Notes: generated by a model from the letters alone, not told the origin. Positions 8,977 through 18,634 are shown, counted from the first letter of the stretch. The stretch: DNA of 64,000 nt from Hyphomicrobiales bacterium (GCA_017305535.1 JAFKKN010000012.1:62001-126000); one strand, 5' to 3'. Translations and numbers: made by a program.

Positions 8977-10521
8977 TTACATCCGCACTTCGATCAGCCT
9001 TGGCCCCTTCTCCGCGTTGGCTTCCGCAAGCGCCTTGTTGAATTCGTCGGCGGTCTCCACCGCGCGGCCGGGAACGCCCATGCCTTTCGCCAGCGACACC
9101 CAGTCCAGCGTCGGGCGGTCGATGCTCAGCATGTCCTGCGCACGGCGGCCGGGTTCGCCGGCGCCGACGCCGTCGAACTCGCCGCGCAGGATCTGATACA
9201 TGCGATTGGCGAACACGATGGTGACGACGTCGAGATTTTCGCGCGCCTGCGTCCACAGCGATTGCAGCGTGTACATCGCGCTGCCGTCGCCCACCATGCA
9301 GATCACCTTGCGGTCGGGACAGGCGACCGCCGCGCCCGTCGCCACCGGCGTCGAGAAGCCGATCGAGCCGCCCATGTTCTGCAGCCAGTCATGCGGCGCG
9401 GCCGCCGCCGTCGGTGGAAAGAAGCCGCGCCCGGTGGTGATCGATTCATCGACCACGATGGCGTTCTCCGGAATAGCCATTGCGATGGCCATCGCGATCG
9501 CGTCGTGCGTCAGCGCGCCGGTCGGCTTCGCCAGTTCGACGGTTCGCTGCGGCTTGGCATCGCCCGGCTTGGCGCCGACCGCTGACGCCAAGGCTTCCAG
9601 CGCCGCGACGGAATTGTCGCCTCCCTCGGTCATGCGATGCACCTCGCAGCCTTCGGGTTTTAACAGGCTGGGCTTGTCCGGATAGGCGAAGAACGCCACC
9701 GGATCGTTGGCCTCGACCAGAACGATGTGGCGAAACTCCTTCAGCACCGGCAACGCCTGCGCCACCACATAAGGCACGCGCTCGATGGCGTAGCGGCCAC
9801 GCCCGCGCGCCATCCGCGCGTTGTAGGTCTGCCCCATCACCGCGCAGCCGGTCTTGCCGGCGATCTGCGCCGCCAGCGCCAGCCCCTTTTCGGTGAGCGC
9901 ATTGCCGGTCATCAGCAGCAGCGTCCGCTCGCCGCCCCGCAACACGCGCGCGGCGGCATCGACGGCTTCGGTGGAATAGCCGGCGCGCTGCGACGATGCC
10001 GGCACTTCCGCGATGCCATCGGCTTCGTTCCACGCGGTATCGGCGGGCAGGATCAGCGTCGCGATCTGCGGCGGCGCGCCGCCGGCGGCGGCGATCGCGG
10101 CGGCACCGTCCCGCGCCACGGACTTCGCATCCGGCGAGGTGCGCACCCAGCTCGACATCGGCCGCGCCAGCCCCTCGATATCGGAAGTAAGCGGCGCGTT
10201 GTATTCGATGTGATAGCCGGCGTGCTGGCCGACGATGTTGACGATACCCGACGCCGCCTTTTTGGCGTTGTGCAGATTGGCGAGGCCGTTGGCGAGACCC
10301 GGCCCGAGATGCAGCAAGGTCGAGGCCGGCGTGCCCTTCATGCGGAAGTAACCGTCCGCCGCGCCGGTCACCACGCCTTCAAACAGGCCGAGCACGCAAC
10401 GCATGCCCTCGACCCGATCCAGCGCCGCGACGAAGTGCATTTCCGAAGTGCCTGGATTGGTGAAGCAGACATTGACGCCGCCCGCCACCAGCGTTCGCAC
10501 CAGGCTTTCCGCACCGTTCAT
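8977..10521 (-). CDS. TPP-dependent acetolactate-synthase-like enzyme
   Basis: A 514-residue thiamine-diphosphate enzyme of the acetolactate synthase / benzoylformate decarboxylase fold. The N-terminal Pyr domain has NPGTSEMHF and the catalytic glutamate in GLFEGVV. The C-terminal PP domain has the ThDP/Mg motif GDGSAMYTLQSLW ending in VFANRMYQIL, so Asn is followed by Arg rather than the usual small residue. No regulatory (ilvN) subunit is adjacent, so a role in branched-chain amino-acid synthesis is unlikely and the 2-oxo-acid substrate is unknown. ATG 10521 (MNGAESLVRTL) is preferred over an upstream in-frame ATG because AGGGAG lies seven bases before it. It is divergent from the L,D-transpeptidase. 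Confidence 0.82.
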   Translation of the reverse strand: MNGAESLVRTLVAGGVNVCFTNPGTSEMHFVAALDRVEGMRCVLGLFEGVVTGAADGYFRMKGTPASTLLHLGPGLANGLANLHNAKKAASGIVNIVGQHAGYHIEYNAPLTSDIEGLARPMSSWVRTSPDAKSVARDGAAAIAAAGGAPPQIATLILPADTAWNEADGIAEVPASSQRAGYSTEAVDAAARVLRGGERTLLLMTGNALTEKGLALAAQIAGKTGCAVMGQTYNARMARGRGRYAIERVPYVVAQALPVLKEFRHIVLVEANDPVAFFAYPDKPSLLKPEGCEVHRMTEGGDNSVAALEALASAVGAKPGDAKPQRTVELAKPTGALTHDAIAMAIAMAIPENAIVVDESITTGRGFFPPTAAAAPHDWLQNMGGSIGFSTPVATGAAVACPDRKVICMVGDGSAMYTLQSLWTQARENLDVVTIVFANRMYQILRGEFDGVGAGEPGRRAQDMLSIDRPTLDWVSLAKGMGVPGRAVETADEFNKALAEANAEKGPRLIEVRM

Positions 10522-10776
10522 CGTCGCACTCCCTTCATGCATTTTGTTTCCTTCAAGATGAACCATTGTTGGCGGGTTGCGTCAAAGGGTTATGGGCGGC
10601 TGCAATGCAGCCATCCGGGAAGGCGCCGTTACAGCGGATCGGACATCCGCCACCGACAGCGCGACTTTTCGGTCACGCCGGATTCGGAAATCCCGTTTTC
10701 ACAAGGCTGTGGGTTGCGAAAAGCCGCGAAGTGTGGCCTTCCTCATCGCAATAAATTGAACATCGAAGGGGCGAAA

Positions 10777-11355
10777 ATGAAACGAGGGTTTGCTGTCCTG
10801 CTGGCTGCGGCGACGTTGGGACTGATGACGACCGGAAACGCCTCGGCACAGGATGTCGACAGCCGGATGATAATGAATCCCAATTTCATATTTCCGTTCG
10901 GCAGAGGTGCGAGCCCGATCCCGCGCACGACGGTCAATTTCAACGAAAGCTACGCCCCCGGCACCATCGTCATCAACACCAGGGAACGCCGCCTTTATCT
11001 GGTGCAGTCCAACGGCACCGCGCTCCGCTACGGCATCGGCGTCGGCCGCGACGGCTTCCGCTGGTCCGGCACCCACCGCATCACCGCCAAGAAGGAATGG
11101 CCAGATTGGACACCACCCTCGCAGATGCTGCGACGTCGGCCCGATCTGCCGCGTCACATGAAGGGCGGCATCGAAAATCCACTCGGCGCGCGCGCGATGT
11201 ATCTCGGCTCGACGCTGTATCGCATTCACGGCTCCAACGAGCCGGAGACGATCGGCCAGGCGGTATCATCCGGCTGCTTCCGCATGACCAATGACGATGT
11301 CACCGATCTCTACAGTCGCGTCCCGGTCGGCACCACGGTAGTGGTGAAGAACTGA
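10777..11355 (+). CDS. L,D-transpeptidase (YkuD domain)
   Basis: A 192-residue periplasmic enzyme that would form 3-3 peptidoglycan cross-links or attach proteins to peptidoglycan. The signal peptide ends at ASA-QD (residue 24). The YkuD catalytic signature is present: His151 in YRIHGSN and the nucleophile Cys167 in SSGCFRM. The family's early segment IVINTRERRLYLV is at 64-76. No LysM or other wall-binding module is attached. ATG 10777 begins the signal peptide and has GAAGGGG upstream. Confidence 0.9.
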   Translation: MKRGFAVLLAAATLGLMTTGNASAQDVDSRMIMNPNFIFPFGRGASPIPRTTVNFNESYAPGTIVINTRERRLYLVQSNGTALRYGIGVGRDGFRWSGTHRITAKKEWPDWTPPSQMLRRRPDLPRHMKGGIENPLGARAMYLGSTLYRIHGSNEPETIGQAVSSGCFRMTNDDVTDLYSRVPVGTTVVVKN

Positions 11356-11440
11356 TCCGGCACGAGGTGGACCGGATTGAAGGCCGTCGTCTTGAGAGAT
11401 TGAATTGAAATGCGGCTCGTAGCATCAAACAGTCTCAGTG

Positions 11441-11607
11441 GTCGTCCCCGCCAACGGGCCGGCGCAAGGCGCCGCCCGATGACAGGCTTCGGCGGGGACC
11501 CGTACGCCGTATCGCTCATGATACGGGGAGCGATTGTGGCCTTTAACTGATATTCCCGCTGACTATGCGGTTAGCGGGTTATGGGTCCCCGGCTGCGCGG
11601 GGACGAC
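11441..11607. repeat. REP/BIME-like element (family B), copy 2
   Basis: Opens with GTCGTCCCCG (11441-11450) and ends with its complement CGGGGACGAC (11598-11607). The right end reads GGGTTATGGGTCCCCGGC and is shared with copy 3. Translated in one frame the right arm gives MGPRLRGDDG, a false N-terminal extension for the next gene. Confidence 0.75.
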
Positions 11608-11616
11608 GGTTTTCGT

Positions 11617-12414
11617 ATGGCACATTCGTCAAGCATTCGCGCTGGATTGATCGTCCTGATCGCGCTATCTGCGGTGCCGCTCCCCGCATTCGCCGCCAGC
11701 AGCGCCACCATCGCCGCGCGCCAGCGTCAGCAGCGCACCACCTTTTCCGATCAGGAAATCATCGACGGTTTTCTGAAGACGACATTCGGCGCGGAGTTTC
11801 ATCTCGCCGGCCGAGTCGACCGCATTCGCAAATACGAGACGCCGGTGCGGGTTGCCGTCAACGGCACGCACGGCAAGCGGCAGAAGCAGATCGCGGGCAT
11901 CGTCGCCGATATCGCAAAACATATCCGCCATCTCGACCTGGCGATGACCACGAACGTCGAAGCCGCCAGCGTCAACGTTCACCTGATCCATGATCGCGAC
12001 TTCGACAGCACGCTCGCGACGTTCTACGGCGAGGAGCGGGCGCGGGAGATTCGCACCTCGCTCGACCCGCAATGCCTGTCCGGCTTTCGCAAGAACGAAG
12101 CATTCGCCATTCAACACTCCGATGTGTTCCTGACCGTCGACAACGGCGACTTCACCTTCCTCGATTGCGCCTACGAGGAGCTGCTGCAATCGCTGGGACC
12201 GATCAACGACACCGACGCAGTGCCGTGGACCATGTTCAACGACGACGTACGGATGGGTTACTTCGACATCTACGATCAGTACGTCCTCAACATCCTCTAC
12301 GACCCGCGCATCAAGGCGGGCATGACCATGGCCGAGGTGGAAGCGGTACTCCCGCAGGTGCTGACGGACGTGCGCGCGTGGGTGACGAAGGTCAACGGAC
12401 TGCCGGCGGAGTGA
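11617..12414 (+). CDS. Secreted DUF2927 protein
   Basis: A 265-residue exported protein. A signal peptide (RAGLIVLIALSAVPLPAFA) ends near residue 24. The mature part matches DUF2927: it starts with TFSDQEIIDGFLKTTFGAEF, contains VNVHLIHDRDF, a conserved cysteine region DPQCLSGFR, and the block LDCAYEELLQSLGPIND. The fold has been likened to zincin-like secreted proteins, but no biochemical role is established. ATG 11617 is chosen because residues upstream in the same frame are encoded by the repeat element. Confidence 0.8.
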   Translation: MAHSSSIRAGLIVLIALSAVPLPAFAASSATIAARQRQQRTTFSDQEIIDGFLKTTFGAEFHLAGRVDRIRKYETPVRVAVNGTHGKRQKQIAGIVADIAKHIRHLDLAMTTNVEAASVNVHLIHDRDFDSTLATFYGEERAREIRTSLDPQCLSGFRKNEAFAIQHSDVFLTVDNGDFTFLDCAYEELLQSLGPINDTDAVPWTMFNDDVRMGYFDIYDQYVLNILYDPRIKAGMTMAEVEAVLPQVLTDVRAWVTKVNGLPAE

Positions 12415-12449
12415 TGCGGATTATCGCCAGGTCATCACTTATCAATTGT

Positions 12450-12522
12450 GTCGTCCCCTTGTCAGCTCTTACGACAACAATCAATGCCAGGGGTTATGGG
12501 TCCCCGCCTGCGCGGGGACGAC
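12450..12522. repeat. REP/BIME-like element (family B), copy 3
   Basis: Short version of the element: left end GTCGTCCCC at about 12450-12458, right end GGGTTATGGGTCCCCGCC followed by GCGGGGACGAC ending at 12522. Confidence 0.7.
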
Positions 12523-12566
12523 TCATCCCGCGAGGCGAACGAAGACAACCGACATGCCTCACCACC

Positions 12567-12649
12567 GTCATTGCGAGCGAAGCGAAGCAATCCAGAAAGT
12601 GACAAAGCGAGAGTTGGATTGCTTCGTCGCTGACGCTCCTCGCAATGAC
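12567..12649. repeat. Palindromic element family C (CATTGCGAGCGAAGCGAAGC), copy 1
   Basis: Terminal inverted repeat GTCATTGCGAG (12567-12577) and CTCGCAATGAC (12639-12649), with internal matching blocks AAGCAATCCAG and TTGGATTGCTTCG. The whole element can fold into one long imperfect hairpin. A second copy is at 35962-36033. Confidence 0.8.
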
Positions 12650-12677
12650 AGTGTCGAGGCAACCATCAACCTCTCAT

Positions 12678-12767
12678 CCGTCATGGCCGGATTTATTCCG
12701 GCCATCCACGTCTTCCTGATTGTCGCACTAAAAACGTAGATGGCCGGGACAAGCCCGGCCATGACGG
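12678..12767. repeat. Palindromic element family D (TCATGGCCGG), copy 1
   Basis: Perfect 13-bp terminal inverted repeat CCGTCATGGCCGG / CCGGCCATGACGG. Each end is itself a small hairpin (GGCCGG ATTTATT CCGGCC on the left, GGCCGGG ACAAG CCCGGCC on the right). Together with the two elements before it, it fills the 427-base gap 12415-12841, in which I see no gene. Confidence 0.8.
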
Positions 12768-12841
12768 AAGAACGTCCTATTTTTTCGTAAGCGCCACCAA
12801 GCGTCCGGCGCCTTCGCAGGGAGGACTATTCACGCCGTCGC

Positions 12842-14014
12842 TTACGTTGTCTTCTCAAACAGTTCACGGCCGATCAGCATGCGGCGGATTTCGCTGGTGC
12901 CGGCACCGATCTCGTAGAGTTTGGCGTCGCGCAGCAGGCGACCGGTGGGATAGTCGTTGATGTAACCATTGCCGCCCAACAGCTGGATGGCATCGAGCGC
13001 GCATTGCGTTGCTTTCTCGGCGGCGTAGAGGATCGCGCCGGCGGCGTCTTCGCGCGTGGTCTCGCCGCGATCGCACGCCTTCGCCACCGAATAGACGTAG
13101 GCGCGGCAGGCGTTCATGGTCACGTACATATCCGCGACCTTGCCCTGCACGAGCTGGAAGGTGCCGATGGGCTGGCCGAACTGCTTGCGCTCGTGCACGT
13201 AAGGCACCGCGACATCGAGGCACGCCTGCATGATGCCGAGCGGCCCCGCCGCCAGCACCGTGCGCTCGTAGTCGAGGCCGGACATCAGCACGTTGACGCC
13301 ACGACCGACCGTACCGAGCACATTCTCCTCCGGCACCTCGCAATCCTCGAACACCAGCTCGCCGGTGTCGGAGCCCCGCATCCCGAGCTTGTCGAGTTTT
13401 TGCGCGGTCGAAAAGCCTTTCATCCCTTTCTCGATGAGAAACGCGGTGATGCCGCGCGGTCCCGCGTTCGGATCGGTCTTGGCATAGACCACCAAGGTTT
13501 CGGCGATCGGGCCGTTGGTGATCCACATCTTGTTGCCGTTGAGAACATAGCGGTCGCCCTTCTTCTCGGCGCGGGTCTTCATCGACACCACGTCCGAACC
13601 GGCGCCCGGCTCCGACATCGCCAGCGCGCCGACATGCTCGCCGGAGATCAGCTTCGGCAGGTACTTGCGCTTCTGCGCCTCGTTGCCGTTGCGCCGAATC
13701 TGGTTGACGCAAAGGTTGGAATGCGCGCCGTAAGACAAGCCCACCGACGCGGAAGCGCGCGAAATTTCCTCCATCGCGAGGCAATGCTCAAGATACCCGA
13801 GGCCGGCGCCGCCATATTCTTCCTCGACCGTGATGCCGAGCAGGCCGAGGCCGCCGATCTTCGGCCACAGGTCGCGCGGGAACTGATTGGTCTTGTCGAT
13901 CTCGTCGGCGCGCGGCGCGATCTCGTTGGCCGAAAAATCACGAACCGTTTCGCGGATCGCGTCTGCGGTTTCGCCAAGATCGAAATTAAACGTCGGTAGC
14001 GCATTCGGTATCAT
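12842..14014 (-). CDS. ivd: Isovaleryl-CoA dehydrogenase
   Basis: A 390-residue FAD flavoenzyme oxidising isovaleryl-CoA to 3-methylcrotonyl-CoA in leucine breakdown, passing electrons to ETF. The catalytic base is Glu250 in [15 protein letters not shown]; this helix-G position is diagnostic of isovaleryl-CoA dehydrogenase, since most acyl-CoA dehydrogenases carry the base near the C-terminus. Flavin and substrate motifs include [19 protein letters not shown] and [14 protein letters not shown] 14014 has GGAGGAG upstream. Methylcrotonyl-CoA carboxylase, the usual neighbour, is absent, so the gene stands alone here. Confidence 0.92.
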   Translation of the reverse strand: MIPNALPTFNFDLGETADAIRETVRDFSANEIAPRADEIDKTNQFPRDLWPKIGGLGLLGITVEEEYGGAGLGYLEHCLAMEEISRASASVGLSYGAHSNLCVNQIRRNGNEAQKRKYLPKLISGEHVGALAMSEPGAGSDVVSMKTRAEKKGDRYVLNGNKMWITNGPIAETLVVYAKTDPNAGPRGITAFLIEKGMKGFSTAQKLDKLGMRGSDTGELVFEDCEVPEENVLGTVGRGVNVLMSGLDYERTVLAAGPLGIMQACLDVAVPYVHERKQFGQPIGTFQLVQGKVADMYVTMNACRAYVYSVAKACDRGETTREDAAGAILYAAEKATQCALDAIQLLGGNGYINDYPTGRLLRDAKLYEIGAGTSEIRRMLIGRELFEKTT

Positions 14015-14134
14015 CGTCGACCATCTCCTCCGCCGGGCCGAGGCCGCAACCGCGCGACCGCTGGCCCACTGTCCCGGCAACCATGCCACGGGTCGCACGG
14101 CCGGAGAAGTGGCTTGAGGTCGTATGCGCCCACC

Positions 14135-14238
14135 AGAGCGTTTTCGAGCGAAGTGGACACCGGTTCGCGTCAAGAAAACGCGTTAAAACAAAAATCTGGA
14201 GCCCCGTTCCGATTCAATCGGAACGGAAACGGCTCTAG
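14135..14238. repeat. Dispersed palindromic element, family A, copy 2
   Basis: Carries GTTTTCGAGCGAAGTGGA, GGTTCGCGT, AAGAAAACGCGTTAAAACA and the closing hairpin GAGCCCCGTTCCGATTC / GGAACGGAAACGGCTC, in the same order as copy 1. It lies upstream of ivd and overlaps the last codons of the next minus-strand gene. Confidence 0.8.
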
Positions 14239-15716
14239 GCCAGCGAGCGCGAGGCCTCCTTGACCTTGCGGGTAGCCTCGTCGACCGACCGCGCGGATTC
14301 CGCGATGTCGCTGAGGCTGTCGTTGACTTCGTTGACCCCCTTCGCCGCCACCTGCATGTTGGACGAGATGCTTTGCGTCACCGACGCCTGTTCCTCGACC
14401 GATGCCGCGATCGCGGCGGAAATCTCGTTGATGCGCGAAATCGTTTGCGAGATCGCCTCGATGACGCCGACGGCGTTGCCGGTTGCGCCCTGAACCTCGG
14501 CAATCTGGGAACTGATGTCGTCGGTTGCCTTCGCCGTTTGCGCCGCGAGGCTCTTGACCTCGGAGGCCACCACCGCGAAACCGCGTCCCGCCTCGCCGGC
14601 CCGCGCCGCCTCGATGGTGGCGTTGAGCGCCAGAAGGTTTGTCTGGTCGGCAATGTTGTTGATCAACTTGACGACGTCGCCGATCCGCTCCGCCGCTTCG
14701 GCAAGACCGGAGACGATGGTGCTGGTCTCGTTGGCCTGTGTCACCGCCTGCCGCGAGATATTGAGGGCGTCGGCCGCCTGCCGACTGATTTCGCCCACCG
14801 AGGCCGCCAGTTCCTCGGCGCCGGCCGCCACCGCCTGCACGTTGGATGACGTCTGCGTCGATGCGCCCGCCGCCGACGACACCTGACCGGTCGCTTTCGC
14901 CATCGCCTCGGTGATGAGCCCGAGATCGGCGTCGATCACCTGCTGTACCTTGGCACGTCGTAAGCGATCCTCGACCTGCGCGGTGATATCGGTCGCGAAC
15001 TTCACCACCTTGACGATGCGCCCGTTGCCGTCGCTGATCGGGTTGTAGGTCGCCTGAATCCAAACCGCTTTGCCGCCCTTGCCGTATCGCTTGTATTCGT
15101 CGGCCTGATATTCGCCGCGCCGGAGCGACTCCCAGAACGCGCGATAGCTCGGCTGGTCGCGCTCGGCGGGATCGACGAACATGCTGTGGTGCTTGCCACG
15201 GATTTCCGCGAGCCCGTAGCCGAGCGCCTTGAGGAAATTCTCGTTGGCATCGAGAATGGTCCCGTCCGGCGTGAAGCGGATGACAGCCTGCGATTTCTCG
15301 ATGGCCTTGATCTGCTCTTCGTACTCGACGTTGTTGAGTTTTTGCGCGGTGATATCGGTTGCGAACTTCACCACCTTGAACGGCTTGCCCTTGCTGTTGA
15401 GCAAGGGATTGTAGGACGCCTGAATCCAGACCTCGCGTCCGCCCTTGGCGATGCGTTTGAATTCGCGCGACTGAAACTCACCGCGCTTCAACGCCGCCCA
15501 GAATTCGCGATACGCGCCACTGTCGCGTTCGGCCGGATCGACGAACATGCTGTGATGCTTGGCCCGGATTTCATCGAGGCGGTAGCCGATCACGCTGAGG
15601 AAGTTTTCGTTTGCACCGAGGATCGTCCCTTCCGGATCGAACTCGATGATGGCCTGAGACTTATCAAGAGCGGCAAACTTGCTGGCCAGGTCGTTTGGTC
15701 GTCGAAGGAAATGCAT
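14235..15716 (-). CDS. Soluble PAS-PAS chemoreceptor (MCP)
   Basis: A 493-residue methyl-accepting chemotaxis protein with no membrane segment. Two tandem PAS domains (about 10-125 and 130-250) are recent duplicates: both contain [22 protein letters not shown] and [11 protein letters not shown]. The signalling domain follows, with tip [20 protein letters not shown] and [16 protein letters not shown]. It probably senses an internal cue (redox, oxygen, or a small ligand bound to PAS) and signals to CheA. ATG 15716 has AGGGGA upstream. No dedicated che genes are nearby. Confidence 0.92.
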   Translation of the reverse strand: MHFLRRPNDLASKFAALDKSQAIIEFDPEGTILGANENFLSVIGYRLDEIRAKHHSMFVDPAERDSGAYREFWAALKRGEFQSREFKRIAKGGREVWIQASYNPLLNSKGKPFKVVKFATDITAQKLNNVEYEEQIKAIEKSQAVIRFTPDGTILDANENFLKALGYGLAEIRGKHHSMFVDPAERDQPSYRAFWESLRRGEYQADEYKRYGKGGKAVWIQATYNPISDGNGRIVKVVKFATDITAQVEDRLRRAKVQQVIDADLGLITEAMAKATGQVSSAAGASTQTSSNVQAVAAGAEELAASVGEISRQAADALNISRQAVTQANETSTIVSGLAEAAERIGDVVKLINNIADQTNLLALNATIEAARAGEAGRGFAVVASEVKSLAAQTAKATDDISSQIAEVQGATGNAVGVIEAISQTISRINEISAAIAASVEEQASVTQSISSNMQVAAKGVNEVNDSLSDIAESARSVDEATRKVKEASRSLA

Positions 15717-15985
15717 TCTGTATCCCCTAATCCGCAACCGCAAACTGGAAAAGATTGTTTCAAGTCAGTTAATCAACTATTACGCGTAAGGTAAAATATG
15801 CAGATTTCCCGATCTCCATACCTAAATACCGCATGAGACTCGGCGCAAACCGGCCGCAATCCGGCCGGCGTATGGACGCAAGAATCCCTCTAGGAATTTG
15901 CCCAGACTGTGAAAGATTTGTCTCGACCGATGCCGCTTCGTCGTGACGGCGCCGTCGTCATGACCACACAGGGAGCCGTCAGGCC

Positions 15986-17257
15986 ATGAACATCCATCGC
16001 ACCATCGAGCCGGGCAAGGCAGCGCTGCAACAGGCCGCGCGCGAAGAAGCCTACGCGATGCCGATCGAGGACTTCCACCCCGGCGCACCGCGCCTGTTCC
16101 GCAACGATACGCTGTGGCCTTACTTCGAACGGCTGCGCAACGAAGCGCCGGTGCACTACTGCACCAAGGCGCCGATCGAACCCTATTGGTCGGTGACCAA
16201 GTACAACGACATCATGCACGTTGACACCACCCACGGCATCTTCTCATCCGATGTGAAGAACGGCGGCATTTCCATCCGCGACGTCGCGGAAGGCTATGAC
16301 TGGCCGAGTTTCATCGCCATGGATGAACCGCGCCACATGCCGCAGCGGAAAACCGTGATGCCGATGTTCACGCCGACGCATCTCGACGAGATGGCGAAGC
16401 TGATCCGCAAGCGCACCCAGAAGGTACTCGACGAATTGCCGCGCAACGAACCGTTCGACTTCGTCGAGCGCGTCTCCATCAACCTCACCACGCAGATGCT
16501 GGCGACGCTGTTCGATTTCCCGTGGGAAGATCGCCACAAGCTGACGCGCTGGTCGGACGTCTCCACCGCGCTGCCCAAGAGTATGATCGTCGAATCCGAG
16601 GAACAGCGCCGCGACGAACTGAACGAGTGCGCGACCTATTTCGGCAAGCTCTGGAACGAGCGCGTCAATTCCGAGCCGCGCAACGACCTGCTGTCGATGA
16701 TGGCGCACAGCGACGCGACGCGCCACATGGACCCCGACAACCTGATGGGCAATCTTATCCTGCTGATCGTCGGCGGCAACGACACCACGCGCAATTCGAT
16801 GAGCGGCTCGGTGCTGGCGCTCAACGAATTCCCCGACGAATATGCCAAGCTGCGCGCCAATCCGGCCTTGATCGAATCCATGGTGCCGGAAGTGATCCGC
16901 TGGCAGACGCCGCTCGCGCACATGCGGCGCACCGCGCTCCAGGACACCGAGATCGGCGGCAAGGCCATCCGCAAGGGCGACCGTGTGGTGATGTGGTACG
17001 TCTCCGGCAACCGCGACGATGAAGTGATCGAGCGGCCCAACGATTTCATCATCGACCGCGCGCGGCCGAAGACGCACATGTCGTTCGGCTTCGGCATCCA
17101 TCGCTGCGTCGGCATGCGGCTCGCGGAGTTGCAACTGCGCATCCTCTGGGAGGAGATGCTGCAACGGTTCGACAACGTCGAAGTGGTCGGCGCACCGAAG
17201 CGGATCTATTCGAGCTTCGTGAAGGGCTACGAGTCCCTGCCCGTCCGACTGTCCTGA
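15986..17257 (+). CDS. Cytochrome P450, CYP153-like alkane/fatty-acid hydroxylase
   Basis: A 423-residue soluble class I P450. Heme-binding loop FGFGIHRCVG (367-376) with thiolate Cys374; I-helix oxygen-activation motif GGNDTT (263-268); ExxR pair Glu302/Arg305. The sequence after the heme loop (RLAELQLRILWEE, then VEVVGAPKR and FVKGYESLPVRL) is typical of CYP153 enzymes, which hydroxylate alkanes or fatty acids at the terminal carbon. The partner ferredoxin and reductase are not adjacent, so electrons must come from elsewhere. CYP153 membership is inferred from motif resemblance. A strong terminator follows. Confidence 0.88.
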   Translation: MNIHRTIEPGKAALQQAAREEAYAMPIEDFHPGAPRLFRNDTLWPYFERLRNEAPVHYCTKAPIEPYWSVTKYNDIMHVDTTHGIFSSDVKNGGISIRDVAEGYDWPSFIAMDEPRHMPQRKTVMPMFTPTHLDEMAKLIRKRTQKVLDELPRNEPFDFVERVSINLTTQMLATLFDFPWEDRHKLTRWSDVSTALPKSMIVESEEQRRDELNECATYFGKLWNERVNSEPRNDLLSMMAHSDATRHMDPDNLMGNLILLIVGGNDTTRNSMSGSVLALNEFPDEYAKLRANPALIESMVPEVIRWQTPLAHMRRTALQDTEIGGKAIRKGDRVVMWYVSGNRDDEVIERPNDFIIDRARPKTHMSFGFGIHRCVGMRLAELQLRILWEEMLQRFDNVEVVGAPKRIYSSFVKGYESLPVRLS

Positions 17258-17278
17258 TCTTCGATATTGCACGACAAC

Positions 17279-17310
17279 ATGACCGGCGACGCCCCAGCGT
17301 CGCCGGTCAT
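17279..17310 (+). terminator. Rho-independent terminator of the P450 gene
   Basis: Perfect 14-bp stem ATGACCGGCGACGC / GCGTCGCCGGTCAT with a CCCA loop, followed by CGTTTTT. It lies 22 bases past the P450 stop. Confidence 0.85.
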
Positions 17311-17471
17311 CGTTTTTCGATCTATCGCCCCAGCATAAATGTATTGGCGCACCACCACCAAAGCCGCTAGCTGCATACAGCGCGCGACAAGCGCCCGAGG
17401 CTGGACTTTTGGAGTCTGGATTTATCGCCGGGGATGCCGCACATTGCGGCCACTAGCCAATCGAGGAAACC

Positions 17472-18626
17472 GTGAGCACCGAAGATTACGCAGATATCCG
17501 TGAGGCCGTCGCCAAGCTTTGCGCACAATTCCCTGGCGAATACTGGCGTAAACTCGACCGCGAGATGGCTTATCCCAAGGCCTTCGTCGATGCGCTGACG
17601 GAAGCCGGTTATCTTTCGGTACTGGTGCCTGAGGAATACGGCGGCTCCGGCCTCAAGCTGTCAGCGGCCGCTGCCGTGCTCGAGGAAATCCAGCGCGCCG
17701 GCTGCAACGGCGGCGGCTGCCACGCCCAGATGTACACTATGGGTACCGTGCTGCGTCACGGCTCGGACGAACAGAAAGCCAAATGGCTACCAAAGATCGC
17801 CAGCGGCGAGCTGCGCTTGCAGGCCTTCGGCGTCACCGAACCGACCAGCGGCACCGACACCACGTCGCTAAAAACCACCGCGCGTCGCGAGGGCGACCAT
17901 TACGTCGTCAACGGCCAGAAGATCTGGACCAGCCGCGCCGAACATTCCGACCTGATGATCCTGCTCGCGCGCACCACGCCGAAGGATCAGGTGAAGAAGC
18001 GCACCGAGGGCCTTTCGGTCTTCATTGTCGACATGCGCGCGGCCAAGGGCAACGGCCTCACCATCCGCCCGATCCGCACCATGATGAACCACGCCACCAC
18101 CGAAGTGTTCTTCGACAACATGAAAGTGCCGGCGGAAAATCTCATCGGCGAGGAAGGCAAGGGCTTCCGTTATATTTTGTCCGGCATGAACGCCGAACGC
18201 ATCCTGATCGCCGCCGAATGCATCGGCGACGCCAAGTGGTTCATCAACAAGGCCACCAACTACGCCAAAGACCGTGTGGTGTTCGGCCGCCCGATCGGCC
18301 AGAACCAGGGCATCCAGTTCCCGATCGCCAAGGCCTATGCATCAATGCGCGCTGCCGAACTGATGGTGCGCGAAGCCACCCGCCGCTACGAAGCAGGAAT
18401 GGACTGCGGCGCCGAGGCCAACATGGCCAAGATGCTCGCGGCGGACGCGTCGTTCGAAGCGGCCAACGCCGCGATCCAGACACACGGCGGCTTCGGCTTC
18501 GCCGAGGAATACGATATCGAGCGTAAATTCCGCGAGACACGGCTTTATTCGGTTGCGCCGATCTCCACCAACCTGATCCTGTCGCATCTCGCCGAGCACG
18601 TGCTCGGCATGCCGCGTTCGTATTGA
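17472..18626 (+). CDS. Acyl-CoA dehydrogenase family protein
   Basis: A 384-residue flavoenzyme that would introduce a 2,3-double bond into an acyl-CoA and pass electrons to ETF. Visible family blocks are LVPEEYGGSGL, the FAD-binding AFGVTEPTSGTDTTSL, KIWTSRAEHSDL, and the C-terminal THGGFGFAEEYDIERKFRE. The substrate is unknown. The start is a GTG at 17472 preceded by GAGGAAA. It opens an operon with a CoA transferase (start nine bases after the stop) and a MaoC-like hydratase, consistent with activation, oxidation and hydration of an organic acid. Confidence 0.85.
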   Translation: MSTEDYADIREAVAKLCAQFPGEYWRKLDREMAYPKAFVDALTEAGYLSVLVPEEYGGSGLKLSAAAAVLEEIQRAGCNGGGCHAQMYTMGTVLRHGSDEQKAKWLPKIASGELRLQAFGVTEPTSGTDTTSLKTTARREGDHYVVNGQKIWTSRAEHSDLMILLARTTPKDQVKKRTEGLSVFIVDMRAAKGNGLTIRPIRTMMNHATTEVFFDNMKVPAENLIGEEGKGFRYILSGMNAERILIAAECIGDAKWFINKATNYAKDRVVFGRPIGQNQGIQFPIAKAYASMRAAELMVREATRRYEAGMDCGAEANMAKMLAADASFEAANAAIQTHGGFGFAEEYDIERKFRETRLYSVAPISTNLILSHLAEHVLGMPRSY

Positions 18627-18634
18627 GTCGCGTC

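Noticed and set aside
8977-10521. Housekeeping acetolactate synthase (ilvB)
   Set aside because: No ilvN or ilvC partner is nearby and the length (514) and ThDP motif differ from biosynthetic enzymes.
9727-10776. Open frame extending the L,D-transpeptidase upstream by 350 codons
   Set aside because: The extension lies antisense to the TPP-enzyme gene, and a clean signal peptide with a ribosome-binding site starts at 10777.
11581-11616. N-terminal extension MGPRLRGDDG of the DUF2927 protein
   Set aside because: These codons are the right arm of a family B repeat; the same peptide appears wherever the repeat is open in that frame.
12415-12841. Short-repeat cluster considered as a CRISPR array
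   Set aside because: The repeats are different palindromic families with no regular spacers and no cas genes nearby.
14126-14136. TGCGCCCACCA, matching the 3' end of tRNA-Val, as a possible attachment site
   Set aside because: Only 11 bases match, there is no integrase in between, and the intervening 12 kb looks like ordinary chromosome.
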